Positions 32,501 through 42,325 of a stretch of DNA of 64,000 nt are shown piece by piece. The stretch spans positions 372,001 to 436,000 of the forward strand of contig JADWQD010000002.1 in assembly GCA_016110215.1 (NCBI GenBank). The letters run 5' to 3'. Within the stretch, counting starts at the first letter, position 1. Every line of letters starts with the position of its first letter. Both the position numbers and the translations under genes were made by a program. This DNA is from Capronia americana. Taxonomy: Eukaryota > Ascomycota > Eurotiomycetes > Chaetothyriales > Herpotrichiellaceae. Under the pieces are notes generated by a model, which had not been told where the DNA came from, ran no database searches, and was given only the letters and a program-made list of their open reading frames with translations.

Positions 32501-35449
32501 ACGCCGCTTGGGCTGTGATCGTTTGAATATCTCCTTGTATCGAGTTTGATCCTTTGTCAAGTAATAGTGGATAATGCAGTCCTGATACGTTCTTCCCGGA
32601 ATTGACTCTGCAATCTTACTCCACTTCTTGGGGTTTTGACAGTAGGCGGTGATGAAAAGTTCTTGTTCCTGGTCCGTAAAATCGTCCACTGGCGGCCAGT
32701 AAGCAAACTTATGCTTCACCAATTCATATGGAATGAGGTTGTTGGTGTCCTCAAACTGGGAAAGTTCAATTTCTGTTGCGGTCAGCATTGGAGGTATTAC
32801 CGCCTCTGTATCGTAGTTCGGCAAGGAGCTCGCAGCGGCCTCTCTTTCTCTCCGCTCCTCCTCTTCCTTGGCCGACTGCTTAGACAGCAAAAGCGCGACT
32901 TCGAGATCGGCCTCAGTCGTGTTCCGTGCGCCCCTCGTACGCTCGTGCGTCAGCGACGGTGTAACGGATGGTGCGGCCGAAGGCGCAGGAGAGGCTGGTG
33001 CTGGACTGGCCTGTTGCTCGCGTCTTTCTTGTTCTATTTGATTGATCGCTTGCTTCCATAAGGAATATTTGAGCTTGAACTCTGCATGCTTTTCTTCAAG
33101 GTCAGCCCGCAAGTCCCACGCTTCGCGCTCAAACTCCTGCTGGAGGAGAATTGCAACTGCTTCATGTTCGACTTCGTTGTCGGATTCCTCAAACACGACT
33201 CTCTCGGGGGGTCCTAGTTTGAGATACGGTAAATTTTCGATCGGGGGAGTCGGTATCGGGTTTACCGGCGTCTCCTTGATAGGCCGTCTCCACACATCGG
33301 GCAGCTGTTGTTCCTGCTCTGGTGTTGTCGCTCTGGGCGCTTCATCTGGTGACGGCAATTCCGTCGGGACTTCGACGGCGGTAGCTATCCCCTCTTTCGC
33401 GGTCTCGTTCTCAAGCTTGACAGGCACAGGCCTCGATGCTGTCTCTCGCAGAATCATCTCAAGGAACTGCAGTTTAACTAACAACGCCACAGACGTCGGG
33501 TCTTCTAGCAAAGGTGGCGGTTTCCGAGCCTCGAGCAGTTGCATCTCCCGCTTGTGTGTCGCCTCAGATTCAGCGAAATATTCTTCGTCGAAAGAGTCAT
33601 CCTCAGCTTCGTCTTCATCAGCACTCGATACAGACGCTGACATATCAACGTCTCTCGAAGGCTGCGTCTCTTCTACGGGCTTCCTAGGAGGTAAGAGTGT
33701 CATTTTTGCCTCCTGAAGTCTGGGACTTGTCGCTGTCATCGCCTTGGGTCCGGACGGCGCAGTAAGCACAGGACTTCCAAAAGCATGTAGTGTGCGAGGT
33801 TTCTGTGATTGAGCAGGGAATGCATTTTGCTGTCGCGGACCAGTGGGGATGAAGCCCGGTCGGTCGTTGGGAGAGATCCAGGCCTTCGGAACTGTGTTTA
33901 ACGGAGGTCTACCCACTTCTCGGTCAAGACGAGGTCCAGTGGGAATGACCGGTGCGCGGCTGTCTACCCCAAAAGGCTTCGGAGCAGATTCCCTTGGCGC
34001 AGAAGGAGGTGGAGCCGCTCCGACTGGTTCAATCGAAGACATCCTCTGTTTATATGGCGGTGCATTGCCTAGACGCGGGCCTGAAGGGATATTGGGGGGC
34101 AAAGAACGTTCAACGGCTGGGGGAGCAGATGGTTTTTGTTCGGGAAAGGGTTCATCTCTTTTGGGATTGACATCTGATGATTGAAGACTCGTACTCGGTG
34201 TAAGGCTCGGGCGGCTGGGTCGTGAGGCGGGCTCAGAGCGTGCCCAGCTGTCCTGATGCAGAGGCGGCTTGCCAGCTTGACCGAGATTGGTCGGCGCATT
34301 AACAGCTCTTCCAGCTTTGGGCCCACTAGGCGGCTGGAAAGTGGTCGACGAGGGCATCGCCGGCTCAGGTTTGGGAGGCTGTTGCTTGGTAATTGCAGGC
34401 TTCTCAGTGGCAGGTGTGGTGACCGGCGGCAAAGACGGGGGAGGTCCATAGTCAAGACCAACAGTGGCAGGAGGCTGCTGCGAAGACTGAGGTGGTTCGC
34501 GGCGAGAAGAATCCAATCTTGAAGCCCCAAAGTAGTCAGCCGCTTCAACATCGCGTCGGCCATCTCGCACAGCGCCGGTCTGGGTAGTCACAAGTGATGG
34601 TCGTCTCCCAGCGTCAAGATCGAGCTTTCCAGGTCGATCAGAAACGGCGGGTGAAGGAGCGACGGCAGAATTGCCCACATTCAGGGTTACTGGCCTGGCA
34701 GGCGATGACTCTCTTTGCCAGACATCGTGCTCTCGCGGGTCCCGACCCCTAATTTCGCGCTCTCTGCTACGGTCGTAATCACGCCGGTCGTATCCACCAG
34801 AGCGATCTGGATCGCCAAGTGGAGGGCGGCCCCGGTCAAAGTCACGGTCGCGCCAGCTGTCTCGTGAACGACTTCGTGGGTGAAAGAGATCCCGCTCGCG
34901 CTCGCCTGCAAATGAGCTTCTACCTCTGCCTCTGTCCCAATCGCCCCTTCCCCTGCCTCGACCAAGTCCTCCCCGACCAGCGGGGCCATAGTATGACGAT
35001 GCAGAGTCAGGCACACGAGAGAAAGTGGAGGGAAGTGATTCCCGCGAGTCCCGCCTCGAACGAACGGGAGAAGCTGAACGTTCTCTGCCAACATAACTTC
35101 GGTTGTCTCTGGCCGGTGCTACAGGTCGATCAGCGGGAGGGAAGTCGCGGTCGCGCCGCGGCCATTCGGCACGGTCATCGTCTCGGCCGCGGTACGACTG
35201 TGGAGCAGGGCGTGTATCTCGTTCGCGGTCCCAATCTCGATCCCTGCCGTCGGCGGGACGAGGGGCAAACGCACCACCACGACCACGGGGAACGGGATTG
35301 AAGGGGAAATTACCGCCGCCTCGAAAATCGGCCTTGGGCCCCCGGGGAGGATCTCTCTGAGATGAGGCAGCGAAATTGGTTGATAATGGGCGTCGGTCGT
35401 ATCGTGGTGGTGAGCGTTCTCGTGCCGGCGGCGGGTACCTGGAAGACAT
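29570..35449 (-). CDS. Snt1-like Set3-complex scaffold (NCoR/SMRT-type SANT protein)
   Basis: About 1944 residues after removal of one 45-nt intron (31852-31808). Without splicing the frame stays open and the protein would gain 15 residues. The N-terminal 230 residues are Arg/Asp/Gly-rich. A first SANT domain lies near residues 920-970 (ELFITAYCQNPKKWSKIAE, then GRTYQDCIIHYYLTK), followed by a basic stretch. A second SANT lies near 1160-1225 (FGRDFVAIADFMKTKSVTM joined to IKNYYSRQ). The C-terminal half is Pro/Gln-rich with Gln, Arg/Glu and His tracts. Two SANT domains in a huge disordered protein is the mark of Snt1/NCoR, the scaffold of the Set3 histone deacetylase complex. Nuclear. It shares a 700-base upstream region with the divergent deoxyhypusine synthase gene. 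Confidence 0.85.
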   Translation of the reverse strand: MSSRYPPPARERSPPRYDRRPLSTNFAASSQRDPPRGPKADFRGGGNFPFNPVPRGRGGAFAPRPADGRDRDWDRERDTRPAPQSYRGRDDDRAEWPRRDRDFPPADRPVAPARDNRSYVGRERSASPVRSRRDSRESLPSTFSRVPDSASSYYGPAGRGGLGRGRGRGDWDRGRGRSSFAGERERDLFHPRSRSRDSWRDRDFDRGRPPLGDPDRSGGYDRRDYDRSREREIRGRDPREHDVWQRESSPARPVTLNVGNSAVAPSPAVSDRPGKLDLDAGRRPSLVTTQTGAVRDGRRDVEAADYFGASRLDSSRREPPQSSQQPPATVGLDYGPPPSLPPVTTPATEKPAITKQQPPKPEPAMPSSTTFQPPSGPKAGRAVNAPTNLGQAGKPPLHQDSWARSEPASRPSRPSLTPSTSLQSSDVNPKRDEPFPEQKPSAPPAVERSLPPNIPSGPRLGNAPPYKQRMSSIEPVGAAPPPSAPRESAPKPFGVDSRAPVIPTGPRLDREVGRPPLNTVPKAWISPNDRPGFIPTGPRQQNAFPAQSQKPRTLHAFGSPVLTAPSGPKAMTATSPRLQEAKMTLLPPRKPVEETQPSRDVDMSASVSSADEDEAEDDSFDEEYFAESEATHKREMQLLEARKPPPLLEDPTSVALLVKLQFLEMILRETASRPVPVKLENETAKEGIATAVEVPTELPSPDEAPRATTPEQEQQLPDVWRRPIKETPVNPIPTPPIENLPYLKLGPPERVVFEESDNEVEHEAVAILLQQEFEREAWDLRADLEEKHAEFKLKYSLWKQAINQIEQERREQQASPAPASPAPSAAPSVTPSLTHERTRGARNTTEADLEVALLLSKQSAKEEEERREREAAASSLPNYDTEAVIPPMLTATEIELSQFEDTNNLIPYELVKHKFAYWPPVDDFTDQEQELFITAYCQNPKKWSKIAESIPGRTYQDCIIHYYLTKDQTRYKEIFKRSQPKRRGRGKAATKPRSTALLSELQRGDDTDGTPLAVTDSGRPRRAAAPTFGDAPSEADPSTPVPHSKKLTAALSNPDATATKTSRGRKTGSGTKTRKTKAQIQAEQHQAQVLGAAEASPGKLLAAAKAERGRTALRAGDTVPMRADGPPTPQPQRIIDAAVPQYPVSDMPLMPALAQAATTSAVTSYWSVPEQHKFPELLAYFGRDFVAIADFMKTKSVTMVSAQCESLSWPNTAQIKNYYSRQINDGKDEFEKMAQVGDQRRMAGEIIPQPPSPIAPAKRRYDTTPSLAPATRPPLQPDLMSVDGDAVLPIMKPSVIDDFPQSILERNPAGDIVAKPRTVIRDTPRETPLPGPLVAKTEELPRLTNDRIPVFGQKPHGPKAGFFQDDVGLQNARQNFRPHVQESSPQILAQRPPELPRNDVTQQSTIPPLGQSLLGPREPMMQALQRTQAPAAPLIQAFHSQAEKYPQPGALHPGHSRNNSLATQSHSALEPAQDMSSLRRLEGQRPIFGSAMTGSPALSTTPMPASQVSRNEIPQPSVAPPPPEPPKPPVKRSNVFGLLNDDPPAPPPKRPSLETPKRTSILSPQIAPISSTQNLLQQPRSQIHPEDQLLNRTIRGPYGHGNVLSASGMQQTSAEFPSAFSTPPVSAPSNETWMDRFDPRTQGAPAEQRNHRHSPAPSQYSVVPPGSQPPSFHAMRVDTPRSLERLGMDHRRGLLGQVNQMPHVPSPPPQQPTQPVPPMRTASSSSQHSRVPSLGYPGSQQASQSSSLGNPPGPPSHPQSAGSTPVSSLHHRPPSLDFPPRLTIQQHMAQQTQQKQQEQQREHERHVQRQRELDAAVQRDREREREREREHQQHMRRDIYGIDQHTTPVSRQNQLGATANQSHMAFAQREIPRTFTPPHPHSHAHTHSHSHSQFAGHGPGGTSGLQHPLQHGLPHQQQPGGPSLHPSLHHTHHAQLHPGGHPGHFRNQSQGDARRDGRG

Positions 35450-36156
35450 GGGCGAGTCAGGTGATGAGGACCATCACGTGATGTAGCGAAGTGGGTTCGG
35501 GTCAGTCACGGTGTCCGCCCCGAGCACCAGACCCAGCGAGTGCACGGGGAGCTGAAAATTGGCCGGGTTTGTTGCCGCCGTGCGCCTGGGTCTCGATTGG
35601 ACGGTGCGTGGCACTGCTGCTGGAGGGAATGAGTCGGGTCCGATGGCCGGCAGTGCGCGATCTTCAAGGCGCGAACGCGTAGTCAAGTGCGCGGTAAACG
35701 AGGTTGATGAGAAGAGGTGCAAGGAGGAAGAAAAGAGACGTGGATGGGTCAGACACAAGAGAACAGCCCAGGCGCTTGTCGCTCCTGCAGCTTCAATCTT
35801 AGCCGCAGATCCGTCCCCGTGCAGTGGATTGCAGGTGGCAGCAGGATGCCATTGCGTCAGCCGCAATTATTCGCCGAGCCAGCCGCTGTCATTACAAACC
35901 GAGCCTGCTGGAATGCGACTGCGACAAAATTGAGCGTTCAATTGGAATTACGCTTCGTTACAGCGCGGATAGCCCCCACCTAGGTGTGCTGCTTTAGGGG
36001 CCATGGGCGTCCGTGCAATGGGGGCAGCTGTTAGGCCATCGACGCTTAGCGAATAATCACTCGCATACGCGATCCATTCCCACGCTTTCTGCTAAAATTT
36101 AACAGTACGTCCTCTGCGCAACCCTCATAAACGCCGATACCTTCTACAAATTCGAA
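35450..36156. promoter_or_regulatory. Divergent promoter region, Snt1-like / deoxyhypusine synthase
   Basis: About 700 bases between two divergently oriented start codons. No TATA box close to either ATG was convincing. No separate gene seen. Confidence 0.4.
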
Positions 36157-37450
36157 ATGGCTTCTGCGCCGCCTACCAAGGCCACTGATGCTGTCCTGGT
36201 CTCCTCAGAGCCCATCCCGGATGGTGTCTTGCAGGTTAAAGGTATCGATTGGGCGGCTCTGCCCGATGAGCAGCGCGCCATCATCTCGAATTTCGTCGAC
36301 CAGGTCACCGGCCAAGGCTTTCAGTCAAGTTCGATTGGCGACGCCATTCGGATCATCAATGAAATGGTCGGTGACTCCTACATGCGCCTCCACGAAGCAG
36401 TCCTGACTGCTTTCAGAGATCCTGGAGAGACCCCGAAACCGGTGACAAAACAACAATCTTCCTCGGGTATACCTCCAACATGATATCTTCAGGCTTGCGA
36501 GAAACATTCCGCTATCTGGTCCAGCACCGCCACGTGTCTGCCATTGTGACTACCGCCGGCGGTGTTGAAGAGGATTTCATCAAGTGTCTGGCTCCCACCT
36601 ATCTGGGCTCGTTCTCCGCATCTGGGGCTGCATTGCGTGCAAAGGGGCTGAACCGTATCGGCAACCTAGTAGTGCCCAACAACAATTACTGCGCCTTTGA
36701 GGATTGGGTGATTCCAATTCTGGACAAGATGCTGGTGGAACAAGAAGAGGAGTTTGCAAAGTCCGGGGAACGGTTTATGTGGACCCCCAGCAAAATCATC
36801 CATCGACTTGGTAAAGAGATCAATAACGAATCATCCGTGTACTACTGGGCATACAAGAATGACATCCCGGTGTTCTGCCCAGCTTTGACAGACGGCAGTC
36901 TTGGAGACATGATCTACTTCCATTCGTTCAAAGCGTCCCCGTTACAGCTTGGTATCGACATTGCGCAAGACATTCGAAAGATCAACACCATCGCTGTCCG
37001 GGCGAAACGAGCCGGAATGATCATTTTGGGTGGTGGTGTAGTCAAGCATCACATTGCCAATGCTTGTTTGATGCGTAATGGCGCCGAAAGCGCAGTTTAT
37101 GTCAACACGGCGCAAGAATTCGACGGGAGCGATGCTGGTGCCAGGCCAGACGAGGCAGTAAGTTGGGGCAAGTATGTCACTCAGAAGTCTCGTCATTTCT
37201 GCGCGGGCTTAAACTTGTTAAGAGTGTTGCTGAGTGCTGACCATAACTTAGGATCAAACCTGGTGGCGACAGCGTCAAGGTACGGAGAGTACACATGTGA
37301 TGGATGCACACACACTAACCTAAAGATGCATAGGTGTATGTCGAGGCTACAATTGCTTTCCCTCTCATCGTTGCTGGAACATTTGCAAAGCCAAACAGAA
37401 GCGAGGACGAAGACACAGACGCGGCGCCCGCTGCCTTTGCACCCATTTAA
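36157..37450 (+). CDS. DYS1: Deoxyhypusine synthase
   Basis: Transfers the aminobutyl group of spermidine to one lysine of eIF5A, the first step of hypusine formation; NAD-dependent and cytosolic. Four exons: 36157-36366, 36417-37171, 37252-37279 and 37334-37450, closing to 369 residues, normal for the family. Diagnostic segments are IFLGYTSNMISSGLRETFRY, VTTAGGVEEDFIKCLAPTY, NDIPVFCPALTDGSLGDM and ARPDEAVSWGK, whose lysine (about residue 322) forms the enzyme intermediate. The codon for this lysine is split by intron 2. Exon 3 is only 28 nt and supplies the IKPGGDSVK segment. Intron 1 starts with the unusual donor GTCGGT, but family alignment (INEM to RSWRDPETGDK) requires it. Essential in other fungi. 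Confidence 0.95.
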
Positions 37451-38587
37451 AAAGAAAGCTCCTGGTTTCACCCATAAACTCGGCTTCTCATGGTCTTTCT
37501 GCAGAGTCGCCCATGATCCCACCGGCTTTTAGATCCTTCCTGGTCTTCCGTTCTCAGCCTCGCTCTCGAACTACATACGAACCAATTCCACCAGGACTCT
37601 CGGCGGTTAGCGTAGCAGAAACCTCTTTTTTCGACTACCTCCAGGCCTCCCTGCCCAACTCCCTTGCATTCATCAAACATGCGAAAGAGACCTTCAACCC
37701 AGTCAAGATGATGGGCATCAACTCCAACCCAGTGTTGGCCACCGACTCCTTTGCACTATCCAAGAAGAGTCTGCTCCAAGTCCTTCGGCACCGCCGCAAA
37801 GCACGCAGCATGAATCGACGGAGGTCTTTTGCCTGCTCGAACAGAGCCGCGCTGAGATGAGAAGAGGGACATTCCAGAGCCCTTGACGCTGCCTTTCGGC
37901 ATTTGAAAGGACTTCACGTGACAGCTCCGGCATCGGATCGGAGAAAGCCCCGACCCCACACCCCCTCACGCAACACAGCCGGCCTCCAACAGTGAAGACA
38001 GCCTTCCTGCAACCCAGTATGCGCCTCTGTCTGATGGTAAAAGGATATGGTAGGCCATTTGCAAATTAGTATCCTCCTCTTTCCTATCAATTCCTGAATA
38101 ACTTTCCTGCGACCGCCCTGTATCAACCGAGTTTCGATTTTCTTGCCTGCAAGGCTTCTACTTTGCGTCTCGAATGACGTAGTGTGACGTGCGTTGTGGC
38201 TAGCATTAGTGTCAGTCGCCGAGCCTGTCAGTGTTGCTCGTGTCCTTCTGCTTCATCAGGGTTAAAACCATCTGTAAGGGAAGTGAAGTCGGGAGCCTGA
38301 ACTGGAGAGCAAACAAGGGAGCTTCTGCTGCGAAGTCGGACCTCAAGAAGTATATTTGCAAGGGAAGCACTTCGATTCTGTGCAACGACCTCAAGCCACC
38401 TCAGGCCCAGTGTCGAAAGAAGGGACATTACAGTAACAAGTCATCTGAGGATCCAGCAAGGCCGAACAAGTCGCAAGGATACTTCTAACAACAACAAGCG
38501 CCATCACTCGTCGACATATCACAGTCACCTCAACGCCCGTTCACCATCATTCCAATATCTATTTCATCACCTGAGCACCCGATCACA
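37451..38587. other. Intergenic region before the LEU2-type gene
   Basis: About 1.1 kb. A 115-codon frame at 37513-37860 shows no family resemblance and is judged noise. It holds the terminator of the deoxyhypusine synthase and the promoter of the LEU2-type gene. Confidence 0.5.
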
Positions 38588-40041
38588 ATGGCCGCCCCAG
38601 TCCTCGATCATCTTTCTACCACCCCTTCTACAGCTACACCCCAAACATTCCGCATCCTTGTCATCCCCGGCGACCATGTCGGCCCCGAAGTCATGGATGA
38701 GGCCCTCCGCGTTCTCGACACTGTCGAAATCACATCCCAAGGACGGATCAAGTTCGACCTTAACCATCAAATCGCCGGCGGATGCAGTATCGACAAGCAT
38801 GGCACACCTATTACCGATGAAGTGTTGAGGATTGCCAAGGAGGAGAGTGATGCTGTGTTGTTTGGGAGTGTGGGGGGACCGAAGTGGTGAGTCCACGTTT
38901 CTCTTATATCTCAACTGGGGCTTCATGGATGATTGTTGTCTCCCGGATCGCCTTTTTTTTTTTGCTTGTGCTAAGGATGTGTCTATGAAGGGGAACAACT
39001 TACCCGAACCCCGAATCTGGCCTCCTCCGGCTGCGCCAACACCTTGATGCATTCGCCAACATTCGTCCCTGTGCATTTTACTCCAAAAGTCTTATCCACT
39101 TGTCACCGCTGAAACCATCTCTCGCCGAGGGGACCAACTTTATCGTCCTCCGCGAAAATACCGGCGGTGCATATTTCGGCACCAAGGTCGAGGAAGCGGA
39201 CTTTGCCAGTGACTCTTGGGCGTACAAGAGAGATGAAATTGAGCGGTGCGCCCGTGTGGCCGCTGCGTTGGCGACTACGCTGGGTAAGGACGGCAAAGGC
39301 AATGGAGGACCGGCGACGGTGTGGTCGAGCGACAAGGCCAATGTTCTTGCTTCAGGACGACTCTGGCGGAAAGTCACCAGCGAGGTCTTCGAGAAGGAGT
39401 TCCCGCACATTGAGCTAAAGCACCAGTTGGCGGACAGCCTGTCGATGATAATGGTCAAAGACCCCAAGGTGTTCAACGGCGTCATTCACACAGACAACAC
39501 CTTTGGCGATATGCTGTCCGATCAAGCCGGTGGCGTGGTTGGCACATTAGGCGTGTTGCCAAGTGCAAGTCTCTGCGGCATTCCAGATGGGAAGACCCGA
39601 TGTAACGGCATTTACGAGCCAGTCCACGGCTCCGCCCCAGATATTGCGGGAAGAGGCATCGTCAATCCCGTGGCGCAGATCCTCTCGGCAGCCATGATGC
39701 TGCGGTATTCCTTCAACCTGACAGCCGAAGCAGCAGCAATCGAGGCCGCAGTGGAAAAGGTCCTGGACGGAAAGGATATCGGCGGTCTTGAGATCCGAAG
39801 CGGCGACCTAGGGGGCAAAGCGACGACGAAGGAGGTCGGCGACGCGGTGTGTCGTGTTCTCGAACAGCTTCTCACGACTGGTTCAGGTGGTGTAGCTGCC
39901 GCCGCAAATGGAAACGCTGTGCCCGGTGCGGCACCCGAGACTCCTTCCAGCGCAACACACGCGGATGCCAATAAGAAATGGGAGGCCAAGTTGGTGCAAG
40001 AGAATGTGACTACGGGGCCCAAAGTCGCGCTGGCTACATAA
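38588..40041 (+). CDS. 3-isopropylmalate dehydrogenase
   Basis: Oxidatively decarboxylates 3-isopropylmalate in leucine synthesis, using NAD. Two exons, 38588-38886 and 38991-40041, 449 residues. The 104-nt intron has a poly-T tract. The acceptor at 38990 was chosen because an earlier AG would bring in a TGA, and because the join restores GGPKWGT. Typical segments are FRILVIPGDHVGPEVMDEAL, VLFGSVGGPKWG, LRENTGGAYFG, DNTFGDMLSDQAGG and YEPVHGSAPDIAGRGI. The C-terminus carries about 70 extra residues rich in Ala, Gly and Thr that the common 360-370-residue enzymes lack. Because many fungi carry two or three paralogs, the divergent N-terminal joins and the long tail suggest this may not be the main leucine enzyme. 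Confidence 0.88.
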
Positions 40042-40635
40042 ACGAGCCGAGAGCTTGGATCTCCCAGCAAGAAGACTCGGAACTTCTCCCTCGCGGGACG
40101 GAGTCAACGAGAGCACATTTCCAGGACCATAGCAGAAAGATCCTTCGCGGATACATCTTCCCAGGGTGTTTCACCCAAGAGTCATAGAGTTTCGCAAAGC
40201 CGTGATTTGGAAACCCCGATCTTGGTCTCTCCCTCCGCAATGCTGACTTCGCCCTGTGTGCTATCGTATATTCACGGTCTTCCTGCCAGGACGCATCGCG
40301 CCATCGACTTATCTCTCAAGTCAGAGTAACTGGCCCCATAATTCCGACCATGTGTTCTTGAGAGAAACCATCGACCTCGCAAACATGCAGGGAGAAATGA
40401 TTTCGAAACGACGCCTTATCTGCACTTGAGCCAGAAAGGCACTGACAGAGATGATGGCGTAGAAGTAGGAAATTGAAAGAGTAAGGGCGTAAAGAGAACG
40501 CAGAAGGGCCACACGCTACAGCATAATGCCATTCACGGCACATCTCGAGCACTGGTCTGTCTCGTATCATTCATCACGTTCGTCTTGATTTGCGGTCTGC
40601 CGCGAGCCGCGCATACCAGATTGGCATGCTGATAC
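40042..40635. other. Convergent intergenic region
   Basis: Lies between the convergent ends of the isopropylmalate dehydrogenase and calcineurin B genes. Expected to hold two terminators. No gene is seen. Confidence 0.5.
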
Positions 40636-41499
40636 TCAGAATTGGTCTGCGCCTGGTCAGCCTGTTTACCCACCAACCAACTCAACCCGTATCTTCAGCA
40701 CTCACCTAGCGTCATACTCATACTGACGTCCGTGCTCTCCACCATCTGCGTGAACTCGGCAAAACTGATCTTGCCATCGCCGTCCTTATCCGCCTCCATG
40801 ATTGTCTTATCCACAATCTGCTGCAGTTGTTGATCCTTCAAGTTGGAGCCAACCATCATCTTGAGCACGATGAACAACTCTCCGTTTGAGATGAAGCCAT
40901 CCCGGTCAATGTCATAGACCTTGAATGCGAATTTCAGCTTCTCTTCTTTGTTGCCCTTGGAGGAGAAGGCAGAGAGCCCAAGCACGAATTCTTGGAAGTC
41001 GACGTCGCCGCCGCCGTCTTCATCGAAGATGGCGATCATTCTGCACGTGTTAGAAGTGGAATGGGTAGGTGTGGTGCAGTGCGCTCTAGGTACCTCGTTG
41101 CTAGGGGATTGGACGATACTTGGGGTAACGACAGGAACTCTTCTCGTTCGATTGTACCACTGTTGTCCTGAGTCATGTCAATCGCCTTTCTCTTGGAGGT
41201 CCTTAGAGCAGATGTACTTTGTCCAACTTCATGAACCGTTTCCGTAGTCTATCCACCTCGTCACGATCAACTGTTTGGCACTTCCATCAGCAAGGCTCGA
41301 TCACGGTCCCCCACCCCAATGCCCGACATCCAATGGTCTCTGCGTCAGCGGAGGGCCCCAACGTACAATTTGAGAAGGAAACAATGTTATCGAGGATCTG
41401 GGTGCCAGTGACTTGCTGCCGTCTCCGAGCATCATAGAGAGCTGCATTGTTGGGTTCAGCAACGGTGGAGGACTGCGCGCCAAATGCTGGCGTCGCCAT
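40636..41499 (-). CDS. CNB1: Calcineurin regulatory subunit B
   Basis: Calcium-binding regulatory subunit of the phosphatase calcineurin. Five exons: 41499-41367, 41270-41218, 41167-41094, 41040-40706 and 40646-40636, 201 residues. Four EF hands are visible: DKDNSGTIEREE, DEDGGGDVDFQE, DIDRDGFISNGE and DKDGDGKISFAE. The C-terminal ending MSMTLDQF is recovered only with a last exon of 11 nt, just three codons and the stop. The N-terminus departs from the usual MGN...: this protein starts MATPAFGAQSS and reaches the conserved TQILDNIV about 33 residues in. The Gly2 needed for myristoylation is therefore absent from the best start, and no upstream exon encoding MG was found. Cytosolic. Divergent from the Epl1 gene. 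Confidence 0.93.
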
Positions 41500-42325
41500 G
41501 ATGGCGAGTGGAGGGGTAGGTAGGTGAACAAATAGTCAATCGCAGTCGTCAGTCTCGTGCGGGAGTTTAGGAACGGTTGACCAAATTGAAGCGAGTAATA
41601 GATCTCAACATGCGAGCGAGGTAGCTGGTAGTCGTGTGCGAAGTTTACTGTTGAACTGATTTGAAAGCTGAAAGAAGTGCGCAAGGGGAGTTTCAGGACT
41701 GCGATCTGTCAAACAAGGCATCTGGTTGGTCAACCGGTGACCGAATAGGAATCAGGCTCAGCTCGAGAGACGCAGCCGCACATGCTGCCTTTACGGGGCA
41801 GTATGCTCTGCAGAATCGGGCGCGTCACTAAGCCAGCCAACCGCAAACTGGACGCCCGCAGTGGTCCGCCCGCGCCAATTTCTGTAGGCACCATGGCCCT
41901 TGATGGCACGCCTAGAGGCCACTGCTTCTAGGTGCTATGGCCGCGTCACATAGGTGACCAATCCAGTGAATGACCCCAGCTTGCTAAGTCACGACGTGCC
42001 CCCAATTCACTGTGATCCTGCCTTCTTTCGCCCAAATCATTTCGCTGTCCCTTCTGACTCTGCAACCACACGCACCTTCATCGCACAAAGCCACCATCAC
42101 AAAGGCACTGCCGAAGGAATTCATCAATTTTTTATTTCAGAGTTGCTCAACTAGATGCAACAAGCTCTTTTATCTTATTAGAAAAATTTTCAAGCAAAAT
42201 TGACGAGACTGCGCCTCGATCTGCAGTCGCGACTGCCCCTTGATTTTTGGGTGAGGGAAGAGTGTGCGGCAACACTTCACCTCAACTTCGCCTGACCCTC
42301 TCCCATGGGGTTTCACTAAAAAAAA
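41500..42325. promoter_or_regulatory. Divergent promoter region, calcineurin B / Epl1
   Basis: About 830 bases between divergent start codons. The Epl1 ATG follows directly after a run of nine A. No gene is seen. Confidence 0.4.

Noticed and set aside
36367..36480. Apparent frameshift in deoxyhypusine synthase
   Set aside because: A 50-nt intron (36367-36416) joins INEM to RSWRDPETGDK in frame.
37513..37860. 115-codon frame after deoxyhypusine synthase
   Set aside because: Directly downstream of the true stop, no resemblance to a protein family, likely 3' untranslated sequence.
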